The notes: generated by a model from the sequence alone, not told the origin. Positions 24,835 to 37,800 are shown, counted from the stretch's first letter. The stretch is DNA of 64,000 bases from Talinum fruticosum (GCA_021018815.1 JAITYX010000007.1:8681001-8745000), one strand, 5' to 3'. A program made the numbers and translations.

Positions 24835-27482
24835 CTATACAATATATACTAGTAGTATTTTTAAACCGGTCAAATATTGCGAAGGGAGTGATTGTAGAAG
24901 TTTAGGGCAATCTTAACCATAAAAATTATTTGTCCATTAAATATAAGTCATTAATGTAAATAATTAGATAAATAAAAAATATAATTTACCGAAATAAAAA
25001 TTCCTTTTATAAGTGGACTCTCCTCTTTTTTTATTTTATTTTTTTATGTGTGTGAGAATATAGTCTTATTAGTATTTTTTTTCTCCTTCATATGTTGAAA
25101 CAAATGTTGAATAATGATAATTAGCTTACGTGGAGTTAATATTTTACCTTTCACGTTTCTTTTTTACAGTTTTAAAATCTTAATTTAGTTTATTTTAGTT
25201 TTAATTGTTTGCGATATAAACATAATAGAGCCGTCGTTTAGGATCAGCAAAATTAGGAACAAAAAATGACATATTTGTTAATAAATAACAAATATACAAA
25301 ATTATATAATAAATCAAAACAAAAATCTGCAAAAATATAAAAGTAACCTAAAATCCAAAAATATTTTTTTATAGTTTTCCAGAAAAATTAAACAGAATTA
25401 AAAATAATAAAATAAAAATATATTCTTAAACAGAAAGTAAAACAAATAATAAATTGCACTAAATCATATATTGGTTGTGGGTGATATTTCTACTCTATGC
25501 CTGATGGAGTACACCAAGAAAAAGAAATCGTAAAGTTGAAAATTAAAACCCAATTCTATGCCTAGTTGTGGTTGTGGGTGTAGCCTTGTCAAGATCAGAT
25601 GGTTACTGCAAAGAAATTTTTTGACCTTTTTTCCATTGAAAATAGCTATCATCAACTACCCTCTATCAAAATACGAGAACTAATTCGATGGCTAAGATCA
25701 TCCTAAACTCGGAAAATTAAGCACAGTAAAGGAAATGATAATTTAAAAAGGTTACTATGTATTATATATTATATATATCAATTCTTAAACTGGTTGAAAA
25801 TTATTGTGTGAAGATTCAACTCACCAATACAAAGAGAAGAAAAGAATCAGGGAATGTAAAGGTTCTTTTTTTTTTTTTTTCCCAATAATTTCATCTGAAG
25901 TTCAATTCATTTCCTTTAATTTTCCAGAATGTCACATGTGTCATTGCATCTTTCTTGATTTCCCTCAAATTCAGAAGTTATCATTCTACTTTATCCCAAA
26001 AAATATATTCATTTGCATTCTTCTTGATTTGCCCCTATTCTTGCAAAGTAACTTTTGCAAATAAATTTTTGATTCCGATCTTGTCATCCCTATCTTTACA
26101 ATGGTTGTTCTTGTACATGCCTCTTTTATCTATAAATATGTGTTCCTACTAATGGGATGGTTATTACATCATTCAGATATAGTTAAAGTTGGGTGATTTA
26201 TTAGGAGATGAATATATGACATATCATTATTAGTCAATTCATATCTTTTTTTAAAAAATTTAAAAATAGTAATTAATTAAAATAATAATTTTATATCTAA
26301 TGTGATTAATTACTGTTACAAAAACCTATCATAATTTATTAATTCATTTTTTAAAGTTTTTCTAGTACAGTTTTTACTTCATCTTTATATTATTTCTTCA
26401 AAAAAGTAAGCCAAAACATTTATCTTGTTAATGTCTATCATCCTCACAAATTAATTAGCTGCATTAATGCCCACTAATTTTTGTCATGAAGCACCACAAA
26501 TCTCATTTATCTTTTATCAATTAAGTAGGTCAAATAATTAATTAAATATTACCAAATTGTTCAAAAATTTAATAGGTTAAATCAATTAGAGATTAATTAA
26601 ATACATTAATAATTAATGAAGGAGGACAATTGGATATAAAGGGCAATGACGTCGGTTGAGAATTATTTGATGGATTACAAAAATAAAAAACTTAGCAAAC
26701 AAGCTCGATCATTGACCATCATTTTTAAATGATGAATAGACGTTATTAAGAAAATCATAAAGAATGCATGTAGACATTTATAAAATTCTGGAAGTGCTGC
26801 AATGGATTTATTGGCCATTAATAGCAAGTAATATAACAATCAGGTTGCTAATGGTTTGATCTTATTATAATCATCCACATCATGCACATTATACGTAGGA
26901 GAATACTAGAGCATTTTGATGATTACTATGATTGTTTTTTAAATATATTTGATGCTCTTTTATTTGTAAAATTTTTAATTCATATGTTTTATAATACTAA
27001 TCTATTTGACATTAATTTGTATGCTATATAAAACTTAAAAAATATACATAATATTTTGATGTCACCTTAGTTTTCTAATTTTTAGTTTAGTCTTTATGCA
27101 TTGGCTCATTAGTTGATTAATTATAATATATTGGTTTAATATTCAATAATAATTATTTTAATTTATATATATGTATAAAATGATCTAAAGCATTAGAAAA
27201 AAGATATACACTTAAATATCATGAATTTCAATGTAAATGTGTAATTATTTTGTGATCGTCTCTTATAAGAACACAACTTAGATGACGGAAGAAGACAAAA
27301 ATTTATTAAAATATAAAATATAAAATATAAAATTACTTGAAAAGTATACATAACTTAGATTAATTTTCAATCCCTTCGCTTTATCTCTAAATTTGATTCC
27401 ATTTGAATTTGATTAAACTTGATTATTTCCACTCTCTTTTGTCCCATCTATGCCATTTTGCATAATTTCTAATTACTAATTA

Positions 27483-27483
<1 letters not shown>
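24835..27483. other. AT-rich intergenic sequence
   Basis: Low-complexity, A/T-dominated. The overlapping frames at 25804-26152 are Phe/Ser/Ile-rich and not protein-like. I see nothing else here. Confidence 0.45.

Positions 27484-27552
<69 letters not shown>
27484..27552. repeat. (ATT)n microsatellite
   Basis: About 69 bp of uninterrupted ATT. Confidence 0.95.
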
Positions 27553-28320
27553 GCCTTGGTTATAATTGTTATTGCCTTGTTATAATACATTTGTGCTCCC
27601 AAAAAGAATCATTAGAAATATATTTTTGTGTCCATCACACTCTTCCCCTCCCATTTCAAATATTCCCATTACACCTTCATATGATTCCATTTAAAATAAT
27701 TCCGAATTCTTTATTCATCGAATATCTATGTACTTGAATTAAATAGGTTTGAATAGAATCAATATAATTTAAGAACAAACTAATGATAAGTTAAATTGGA
27801 CCAGATTTACTTGCTAAGTTGAATGTAAAAATAGCTCGTCCAAAACAATATGGGAGAGCACATAACACCTAAGTAAGACCTTCTTTCAAAATGAATTTAT
27901 GTAGATTATCTTTTATAAAGATGGATAGGAAATCATGACATGAAATGGAAAACCGAGGATAAAGTATAAGATAAGACAACATTGAGCTGTCCATCGCAAA
28001 GCTTCTTTCACGAGTGTATCTGACATGAAATATGTCATGAATAAATTTCATAATATTATTCAAAATGATTGAAGTTCCTTAAGTTTTATATTTTGTCGTA
28101 AATTAGAAAGAACAAAGAGAGATATATAATCGAGAGGCTAATATTATTATAGAACATGCACTTATAAAATATTCTTAGTTAATTCATATCGTATATTATT
28201 CAGGCATAGTTCTTTTTAGCAATGGCATTATCAAAAATTACAATTTTGTAGATCCTATATTTGAATGTTATATCAAAAATCACAATTTTGTAGATCCTAA
28301 TATTATTATGGAACATGCAC

Positions 28321-28372
28321 TCTCTCTCCCTCTCTCTCTCTCTCTCTCACATGTCTTTCTCTCTCTCTCCCA
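28321..28372. repeat. (CT)n-rich tract
   Basis: Interrupted CT repeats downstream of PR-10 copy 3. A matching CT-rich tract lies at the same place in copy 2 (17732-17756). Confidence 0.85.
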
Positions 28373-28473
28373 TCACATGATGCATGTATATATATTCAGC
28401 TTGCCCTTACACTAGCTAGGCACATATGCAGAAGACATCATATTCTGGGACGAAAAAACTCGTTAAGCTTGAT

Positions 28474-29105
28474 TTAGGCATAGATTTCAGGGTTGTCTAT
28501 GAGATATTGCTTAATAGCTTTAATGGTTTTGGTCATGCCCAGTTGGGTGAATTTTTTCTCTTCATCTGTAATCACAACATCTCCTTTTATGTGGCAGTGA
28601 CGCATGAATTTGTAGTGACTTCCTATACCCAAAGGTTTGAGTTTTATTTCGTGAACACTGTATTCTAATTTGCCATTGAGATCTCCATCTTGAAAATTAG
28701 TATATTCAGCATAAAAGTTATTTACATCAAGTTCATCCACTCTACTCTTTGCATACTTAGATCGACCTCTGATAATTAGTCGTAATAATAATAAATAATA
28801 ATAAGTTAGTAGGAAGTGTTAACGACAAGAATTGGAACATACACTAACTTTATCTCAAGTGATAATCATATTTAAAATAACGTATAAGGGGTTAGAGAAA
28901 CAAAATTAGACCAACCTTCACCGAAAGTTATTCGTTTGATACATCCGACAACAGTAGAGTTGCCTTCGAGGAAATCTATACTTTTGAAGACCTGAGGCAG
29001 AACTTTAGGCATGCAGTTCTGGTCGTCAAGGCACAAAGCTTGGAACAGCCACGCTGGGGAAACTGGGCTGGTTTCATCGATTACGGTGCAAGTTTGGAGA
29101 CCCAT
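28474..29105 (-). CDS. PR-10 / Bet v 1-like protein, copy 3, with shifted splice acceptor
   Basis: Exon 1 (29105-28916) starts [20 protein letters not shown]. Exon 2 (28766-28474) ends LIDNPEIYA. Copies 1 and 2 have TTATCAG|GAGGTCC at the acceptor; this copy has TTATCAGAGGTCG, one G fewer. Splicing at the usual AG would shift the frame. Splicing two bases later (CAGAG|GTCGATC) keeps the frame and drops one glycine, giving 160 residues. Other changes at conserved places: R to W in [16 protein letters not shown] in the P-loop region, and [20 protein letters not shown] in the signature. A TATA box is present. It is either functional through the second AG or at an early stage of decay. Confidence 0.75.
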
Positions 29106-29136
29106 TTTGGAGGAAAAGATTAGTGATTAGTATGTG

Positions 29137-29175
29137 ACTGTAGAGACCGAAAACGAGAGCCGCGGTTACTACAGT
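29137..29175. repeat. 39-bp insertion with 7-bp inverted ends in the PR-10 copy 3 leader
   Basis: ACTGTAG (29137-29143) and CTACAGT (29169-29175) are perfect inverted repeats flanking a GC-richer 25-bp core. The segment is absent from the aligned leaders of copies 1 and 2. It lies between the TATA box and the ATG. Confidence 0.65.
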
Positions 29176-29241
29176 AAAATTTTGGTTCAAGCAAGATCGA
29201 GCTGAGAGAGTTTGCTGGAAAAATAATGGGAGTTGCACGAG

Positions 29242-29249
29242 TATTTATA
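29242..29249 (-). promoter_or_regulatory. TATA box of PR-10 copy 3
   Basis: TATAAATA on the minus strand in the same block as in copy 1. Confidence 0.6.
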
Positions 29250-29789
29250 TTGCAATAGGTTGGATCATGAAAGCAACATTTTTTTAACTTTTATTTAAAT
29301 TAAATGCATTTTTTAAAAAATTGTGTGTGCTTAGTTTGAATCTGCTATCTTGACTAGACTTAGTTACCAAAGCAATGTAGGTGGGAATAAATGTTTAAAA
29401 ATTGTTAGTGCTTGTAGGTATAGGGTATTGTTAAAAAATACTCATCAGTAATGATGTGAGAACTTATCTTCTCTTTTATATTTATATTTATAGTCAACAT
29501 CGGATTGCATTAAACTACACCATATGTAAATATCAAGAGTTCTATTGGATCAATGTACCGCTAATTAAACTCTGTTGAAGATAAGGTTCTGTCAATTTTT
29601 TTTTTTCAAATGTATACCGATAACAATAACATGCATCTTGTTATAATACATCTTTTAAGTGTCTTATCTTTACGTAAAAGTTATATTATCATATATTAAA
29701 TGGAAAATAAATGCTATAATTGAAGAGTGAAATAGTGTTACAACTTATAATTTGTGTAATATTAATTTTTTACATAAGTTTTCACAACT
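29250..29789. other. upstream flank of PR-10 copy 3
   Basis: Shared with copy 1 upstream sequence to about 29520 (AAATTGTTAGTNCTTGTAG, GGATTGCATTAAACTACACCA). After that it is unshared AT-rich DNA. Confidence 0.5.
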
Positions 29790-29797
29790 ATAAAATC

Positions 29798-32370
29798 ATG
29801 TTATTTTCATCAAGAGCTAAGTAGAACGTTGTGGCCGAGTGAGCAAAGGAAGGGAGAAGACCGGACCCGAAATAGAGCAGAGGAGAAAAGCAAGGCATGA
29901 GGGGCCGAGGGCAGCGACCGATGAATGAAGAAAGGAGTGAGGGGCCGGGACAGAACAAGAGGTGGAAGAAGGACCCGCAGCGGAGACAGAGAGAGCGGAG
30001 AAACGGAGGGAGCAAGAAACGTTGTATCGAAGCAAGAGGAGGCGAGAGTCCCCTGAAACCGAACGCAGAACACGGGCGAGCAAGCTATTCAATCAATTCC
30101 AAACCCTAGAATTCGAGGAGGGTAGTCCTATACTCTAAACTATTAGTAATTTCGAAACCCAAATGGATTTATTGTGATTATTGAATATTGCTCGTGGATA
30201 TTGAATATGTGTGCTATTAAACAAGTTTAGTAGTTGCTAAAAGTAGAATTAAGAGTCTTGAAGGGATTTGGTAGTTGTTTAGGCTCGAACCGGAAGCCGG
30301 GGAATTCGGACGGAGTTATTAGATTGCTTGGGTATAACGAGTAATGTCGTGAATTTAGTCAGTTGGGGATGAGCACGTGGTGGTTTGGACATAATTATGA
30401 AATTAATATTTCAGTTTGAGCCTTAAAAATTTATTGAATTTACGGCATTAAGAGATGATTGCCAATATCGGGAAATAATGAGTGAAGTATAAAGAGGAGT
30501 GTGAATTCATGTTGAGGGATGCACGATTGAGAGATGTGAGTGAGAAATGTGTGATTGTCGAGTTAATTGAGTTCGAAGTATATTTAAATCCTCGAGGTTG
30601 AATCGAACGTGAAGGTAAGCGAAGCTAACGTAAATTGAATAATGAAAAGTGATTGAGAGTTATATAACTAAGGATGGATGAACAAGAGTTGATTAATAAG
30701 ATAGCGACATACAATGGGAGTTTGAGGCGAGGAAATGACGGGTAGGGAATCATAAGGTTAAGTTGAGTTTAGAATGTATCTAAGTCTTTGAGATGAAATT
30801 AAGTTGGAAGATGAGCCTAGCAAGAGGAACTTAAGTGTTAAAGTGAGATTAGGAGTTATATGGCTGAGTATGAGCAAAGGAAGTTAATTTATAAAGTAGA
30901 GATCTAGAATGAGGAATTGGAGTAAAGACAGGGAGTTGTGAGAAGTTGAGACGTGAGCAAAAGAAGTGGACTCATAAAGTAGAGACATAGAATGAGGAAT
31001 TGAAGTAAAGACAGAGAATTGTGAGAACTTGAGACGTTGAATTAAGTGGTATCCGCTTGTGGTTATTGTGGTTCAGAAAATAGAATTAATCTTATTAAAT
31101 TGATGGATTGAGAAAGGCATAGTTGGAAAAGAGCTAAGGATGACTGCTTGCATTGAATGGTGACTATTCGTGTTAAGTGATTGCTTTACGTGATGTTCAA
31201 AAGTAGTTTTGAAAGGAGTTTTGTATTTTACGTGAAATGATCCTTGAATGAAACTTCTTGCGAACTACCTTTCAAACGTGATTATGTTTTAAAGAAGCGA
31301 AACTTGTTTAAGAAAGTGAATCGGATTTGAGAAAGTGAATTTATAAGGGTGACACGTGCTTGTCATGCCTCCTTGGTATTAAACCAAATTGAGAAAGCTA
31401 TTTAAAGCATATGTGATGAATGATTATGTGCAAATTATTTTGAATCGACCGGCTACGGATCGTTTAGCATACCGAAGGGTTCGAATCGGGGACGCCCAGC
31501 TGGAAACTTCGAGGGAAGGGTTATAACGGGGTCTGCGGTGGCAGGATGCCCGATCCGAGACTTCCTAGAAGATAGATCCCGGGAGCCTTTTGTTCGGGGT
31601 CGTGCCCTAGAAATTAAGAAGTGCTAGTTCGGATCCTTAGAAGGCCCAAAAGTTGATTCAATCCCAAAAGAATTGTGCATGAATGTGATTCCGTGCTTTT
31701 AAATGATTGAAGAGCTATGATCTTTACGTTGTAAGAGATTTCATTAAAAGTATCTAGATTTGTATTATGTTATTATGTTTTAACCGATTTCATTATTATG
31801 AGTAGTATACATAAAGAATTTCTATTGTAAGGGTATAAGACTTCGGTGAGTCTCGTGGTTTATTACTCACCCCCACAAATTTCTCCATTTTCCCTCGCCG
31901 AGTGTTGCAGGTACATTTTCGAAAGTATGATCTACACTTAGCATATTTCGGACTCCACCGATTGCCGTTTGTCGATGGTAAGTGATTCGAGTCAAGAATA
32001 TGCATTTCTTATATTTCTCAACATTGTAGTTTGTAATTTACTTCATATAGTTGTACTAGATGTATAATGAATCATTTAGATTGTTTAAGTTTATCGCATG
32101 ATTGGTTGGACTCCGTTGTGTGGCCGTTGAGTTGTATACTCCGAGCGTGTGGCTCGTTGAGTTATATTGTGGTTTTATGTAGAGTTTTAAGGCTTTAAGC
32201 CTATGGGATAATCCACATTACAAACAGAATTCTGCCGAAATTTATAGGAAATCTCAATTTTTACCTCTAAGTTGAATTTAGAGGGCCGAACCGACACTGA
32301 TAGAGCCTTGGGAGTTCCCGTAAAGAACTCGGCGATGTAATACTCCTAAGGGGTATTTTGGGGTGTTACA
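29798..32370 (-). mobile_element. long LTR-like element (probable solo gypsy LTR), family L1
   Basis: A 2.57-kb unit that on the minus strand starts TGTAACACCCC (32370) and ends near AATAACA(T) (29798). It is bordered by the same 8 bases, ATAAAATC, at 29790-29797 and 32371-32378. The beginning resembles the sequence at 34823 (TGTAACAC, then ACATCG about 25 bases on). It holds no retroviral-type ORF. A GC-rich segment lies at 29815-30110, and an 83-bp tandem duplication at 30873-31037. No PPT or primer-binding site adjoins it, which favours a solo LTR. Confidence 0.55.
30873..31037. repeat. tandem duplication, unit about 83 bp
   Basis: Two adjacent copies, each beginning GAGCAAA(G/A)GAAGT and ending TTGAGACGT, with roughly 85-90% identity by eye, inside the LTR-like element. 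Confidence 0.8.
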
Positions 32371-32378
32371 ATAAAATC

Positions 32379-34181
32379 CCGTGAGGGTACGTAAATGTTC
32401 AAAGTCGGTTTCAAAAGTTATTTATGTGCAAAACTGTAGTAAATTTATTAAGCATTCATTCTTGGCTTAGTTTAGGGCCCATGTGTACATTTGATTTTAT
32501 CATGACGATTATGTGAGATCATCATATATGTACAAACAATTCATTTATCCCGATCGATCAAGGAGAACCTCTGTAAACTCTAACCGTATTTGTGATCAAT
32601 TTACAGGTGAGTCTGTGAAATGGGTCCTAATGGTTTCAACGATTAAATCAAACATCTAAAGTTAAAATCATTAATAAAGTTAAAACATTTTGACAAGGTA
32701 CAAGGAGTAACGTATCTTGAGATGCTATATAATCCATTTTAGACCCCTGGTTGAATCCTTTCTTTTCGTTAAACTTTGATTTAGTCTTTATGTTCGCAAA
32801 TTGAGTTTTATTAATTTTTATGCTCCAATAACATATAATTTTATAATTATCAAAAACTTTATGAACTAATGAACTATAATTATAAATTTCTTTTATAAAG
32901 CGAGATATTTCAATGAATTTTCTTCTTACTTGCTTCCATTCATTTGACCTCCAATTCTTTGCGATTTTATAAAGTTCTAGTATCTCTCTTTACTCAATTT
33001 AATTTACTTTTTCAATAAACTAATTTATCCAATTCAACAATGCTCTTATTTTTCACCCACTCACAATTTAAGCCGTCAAGATCTCCAATAAAACTTCCAA
33101 CTTCTTAATAGTTATATTTTTATTCATATTTCAATCCTAGATTCTCACAACATAACTTCCATTAAACCAAAACTCATGAGGCTTTCTATAACTTAACTAA
33201 ATTCCTAATATTCCAAAATAATATTCTTTAGTACCACAATTTAATTTTTGCACAAGCACCAAACATAATCTCATATGATCTTAAAAATTTATCAATTTTC
33301 TAATATCTCCTTTTTTCATATTTAACCCAATTTACATAAATATTGATATTTAAATTTTTCTTCGATAATAAAATTCCACCACAAATAATCTCCCAACTCT
33401 ATTTATGTCTCTACTTATTTATTTTAAAATAATTGAATTTACTTAAGAATAAAAATAGGAGAAAATGCATAGTTTAGGTGGGAAAAAGGTGATAGGAGGT
33501 GTTGGGGTCGTCGGAGAGGTGACAGGTGGCCGAAGGTAACTCGTGCTGGCGGTAGCAGGTGATCGATGTCAGCAGGGTGGTCGATCAATGGCTGGGCTGC
33601 AGCAGGGTTGTGGGCCAGCAGCAACATGAGAGAAAGTGAGGGAGTCGGGAGAGAGAACGAGAGTGTTTTTTTTTCATTTGCTTTTGGGACTTGCTTATTT
33701 CAGCCATCCCCCTCCTTCTGTTTATGATGGGTAAGCTGCTCAATCCAACCATTTTCTGTTCTCTCTTCTTTTTTTTTTTTTTAAATCCAAAGTCTTTTTA
33801 AAAATTAGTTCATAATTATGAAGATGATCATTTTTTCACATGGTTAATTTTTAGTCATACAAATGGCTTAGTTTAAAAGCGCACACACACACACACATAT
33901 ATGTATATATATTTTTCTTAATCACTAAGCAAATCGATAAATTTTTCAACTCAAAATCTGTGTTGTTCAGATATATGTATATATCCGTAAGTTCATACAA
34001 ATATTTAAATAATTATATATATGTACTAAGAAGCATTTATACATAAAATAAATTATTTAAATTTCTTATATCCCAACATGTTTATAATTTCACAAAACTA
34101 ACTGCTTTACAAAATAACATATTCTACCATTAGCACGAAATTAAAAATAATTTAATTCAAATTAATTAACAGGGTGTTACA
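32379..34181 (-). mobile_element. probable 3' LTR of a gypsy remnant plus unassigned flank
   Basis: On the minus strand the LTR begins TGTAACACCCTG at 34181, directly after a polypurine tract. Its far end was not located, so part of 32379-33400 may be ordinary spacer. A GC-rich segment (33470-33660) resembles the GC-rich tail of the other LTRs. Confidence 0.5.
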
Positions 34182-34196
34182 TCCTCCCTCCCCCTT
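34182..34196 (-). promoter_or_regulatory. polypurine tract of the gypsy remnant
   Basis: AAGGGGGAGGGAGGA on the minus strand directly precedes TGTAACACCC, the standard arrangement for plus-strand priming in LTR retrotransposons. Confidence 0.7.
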
Positions 34197-34589
34197 AAAA
34201 TAAGTTTCGTGTTCGAAGATGTGATAATTTAGAACGATTACGAGATAACGAGCTTTTTTGTTTTTAAATTCTTAGATATTCTATGCATTCTATCAAATTC
34301 AAATTAATTAGACAATACTTGTGCATAACTTCACACCTTACTATTTCTTCTATTTGTAACCTTACATACAATCCTTTGTGACATGTATAAGGCTCTATAT
34401 CTAATTGAGATGTAACTTTCCATAATATAGAAGAATACATAGCATTGAATTAATAAAAACAATAATGGCCTCAAATGAAATATAAGCGTACTAGTTGTTG
34501 TTGTCTTTGAATCACCCCTTTTTTTCTTCTTCGTCACATAAGTCCCTCGTACCTGTTAGTTACTAGTAAACACAGAAGACTTAGTGCTC

Positions 34590-34822
34590 CTAGACATTTT
34601 AGTTGGGCCTTTACTCAATTTCGGAGGCTTGGTAGGACAATTTGCAATTACATGGCTTCGATCTCCACAACAATAACAGATTCTGGTCCCCATCCTACAC
34701 CTTGAAGTGTTATGGTTAATCCGACTGTATTTAGTACTCTACTTCCTATCAAAGGTTGAGTATTGAGCTTCATTTCCAATAGTCTTTGAATCAGCCATTT
34801 CTTTCATCTTAGAAGTACTAAA
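34590..34822 (-). pseudogene. gypsy gag C-terminal fragment with zinc knuckle
   Basis: CYCCGDRSHVIANC (34679-34637, minus) is a CCHC zinc knuckle (C-x2-C-x4-H-x4-C) of a Ty3/gypsy gag. Upstream it runs to 34822, where the LTR-like insertion begins. Only about 400 bp separate the knuckle from the polypurine tract, so protease, RT, RNase H and integrase are all absent. Confidence 0.7.
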
Positions 34823-37800
34823 ATGTAACACACCACTCCATCCAAGAAAGTACTACATCGTCGGATTTTCCGAAAAGAACCCTTAAGGCTAATTAAGGTG
34901 TCAAGTTTGGTTTTTTAGTCTAAAGGTAATAGAGGTATTTTCGTATATTTTTTAAAAAAATTTAGAAAAAATTTCGCCGAGTTCCTTTTGTAATTCGGCT
35001 ATTTCCCTTAGGCTTAACGCCTTATACTTGCGAAGAAGCAATATAAAAATACTCAACTAACCAAACCCTTGGGGATCAACAACTCAATGATCAAATGCTC
35101 GAGTCCAATTAATATGTATTTAAAACTTAAAAATAAACTAATTGGCCTATGATACAACTTACACAACCTGTATGACTTATTTACAAGTTACAACTATTAG
35201 AACGTGTAAAATACACGTTAAGAACGTTGTGCCCCTCGTAACTAACATTTTCGCACATAAATCCAGGATATGCTAAAGGTACGAAACTCACCACCTTAAG
35301 GAGTACCTACAGTTGGAGAGTAATTATGTTTTGGGGGGAAGGAGGGGTGAGCACCAAAGCTCTCAGTGAATAGCCTTATACTCTTAAAATAGAAATCATT
35401 CTCACATAATAATACACATGCTAGCATTCATTACTTAATATCATCATAATACATAATTTCAATTTTCATAACATCCTTTTAATATGCAGAAAATTAAAAC
35501 GTTTAACCAATTTTGCTCCTATCGAGTACTCATACCAAAACAAAGGGTAACACTAAGAATTCAAACTCAAAGAGGTAGTTTACGCAGTTTCAAACCGACA
35601 TTATTTCTCAACAACGCTCTGCACTTATCAACAAATCATTTGGAACATTGAGCATCTTTCTAGGGCTTTAGACTTGAACTAGCACCGGATAGTTTCGGGT
35701 GATACACAATCCCATGACTCGGGCTCCCGAAACCTAATTTTAGTGAAACTATTGGAAGATTTCGCTTCCTCGTCGAGAAAGAATCAACAACTTGAATACG
35801 CAAAGGTTGGTAGGCATATTGATACGCAAGGACCCCATTTTCCTCAACAGGAAAAAGTCAACAATCAATTACGCAACACAAGGTTGATAACCATCTTTAT
35901 TCGCAAGGACCCCAGTAGTCCGATACTCAAGATCGAGTCCTTCCATTATGCCAAACAATCCTTAGCCCAATGTCAATTCAAACCAATGTGAATACATTGA
36001 CTCATAAAACTTTGTTTTAAATAACAATCTCAAATCAGTTTAATACAATAGAAAACATAGCACAATTTTCCACCCTTCCAAAATCAGTTTTACTTCATTG
36101 GAGCACATTTTCATGTTTGAAAGAAAATATTAAGAAATCATATTCAAGAATCATTTTGCGTAAACAATTGAAGTCTTTTCAAAACTAACCATAGAAATTC
36201 TTGCTTTTAAATCAAGTTTGACTATAAATCATTCAGAACCGTAATCAAGTTCAATCATCCATGCTAGCACATTCTTTCACATATTCATAGTTAAACACTT
36301 TAATTAGACATAATATCACACAAATACCTAACATTACGCGAATCTTTAGCTTCCATTTCCCTTATATTTTTTATTTAAGTCCCTGTAGTAATAATGTATC
36401 CTTAAATCAAGCATTTATAAATATATATGCATGCTAACTTCTTACTTATGCAAAATTCTCATAATCCAACATACATGATTAAAATCCACATTATTCAGAC
36501 TTGTTTTAGGTTTGCTTCAAGTCGAGTTCGGTTCGTTTCTAAGGGGTGCACCTCAAGTTCAAGTTTCATCAATAGTTTTAATTTAGTTCATTGATTCAAG
36601 GATTTTAGATGCAGCCCTAACTACAATATACACCATCAATAGAATATTTAAAACAAATATTAGGCACCAAACAATCACCACAAGCAACAACATGGAGTTT
36701 CAGAATTTATTTTGAACCTCTATGCTCCAAATTCGTGTTTTCCTTTTACACCCCAAGCATCAATTCCTCATAAAACTCAATTCAATTGCAAATACAACAA
36801 ATTTAGGAAACCACAGAAAGTTTAATTTTCATGAGCCTTATTAACCACAAACCACAAATAATCACAACTACTATATTCCCTAAATCGTCAACTTATCGAT
36901 TCAATTTCACATTGAGCCACAATAACCGCAAACAGATCACAAACAGTCACAATATAACCCAAGGAGTCACAACTCATCATAACTATTATATTCGATTCAA
37001 ATTTTGATATTGCATCTCATTAACTCTGTCAATTTACTAATTTAGTTTCACACGAGTCACAATAGTCACAAACACCCCTCCAAATCTTTATATTCAATTC
37101 AATTACCAAAAGTGCATCAATCTAACCTAAACAATTCTCCAATTCAATTCTTCAATTTACAGTTACTCTAAAGCCTAACTCTTTCCATAATACCACATAA
37201 GAAAACAACCTAATATACTTCAAACTAAATTTCAATCATTTGGAGAATTAATTCATATACTAAATCACATAGTTTAGAGTATAAGACCACCCACATCAAA
37301 TTCTTAAGATTTGTTTGAACTATTGAATGAATGGAGTTGATTTGGGTTCCTTGCCTTTCTCCTCTCGGTCTTTGTCTTTGTCGCCTTTTGGATATCTTCA
37401 CTTCGCTTCGGTTTTCGCTCATTTGGTCCCTCTATCCAAACTCTCACCCTGTCCTTGCTCTATTTTTTATCTCGGTCTCTCGCCCTATCGCTTCTAGTTC
37501 TCACTCCCCGCTCTTTGGTTCTCGCTTTTCATGCTCAATCTGTCTCGTTCTCGGTCTTTCTCTCTCACTCTTCTTGTTCTTTGCTTGCTTTGCTTCGATT
37601 CTACTCTCCCTCTCACTCTTTGCCTATTGTTGTTCCTCTTCCTTTTAGGCTCTATTCCATTTAGTTTTAACTTACAACTACTTACAGCTTCTTTATAACT
37701 TCTTATAGCTTTACAATTATCTTACAGCTCCTTACAGCTTGCTTACAACTTTTCTTACAGACTCCTTACAGCCTAAATGGAACATGGCCTTAATCTCTCA

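Larger units (their letters stand above)
28015..29520. repeat. segmental duplication unit carrying PR-10 copy 3
   Basis: Counterpart of 17315-18800. On its left flank a local rearrangement repeats ATATCAAAAATCACAATTTTGTAGATCCTA-like and GAACATGCAC blocks (28217-28320) just before a CT repeat. Confidence 0.7.

Noticed and set aside
29788..30109. Several overlapping frames on both strands in a GC-rich patch
   Set aside because: Ser/Leu/Arg low-complexity translations within an LTR-like element. GC-richness removes stops in all frames.
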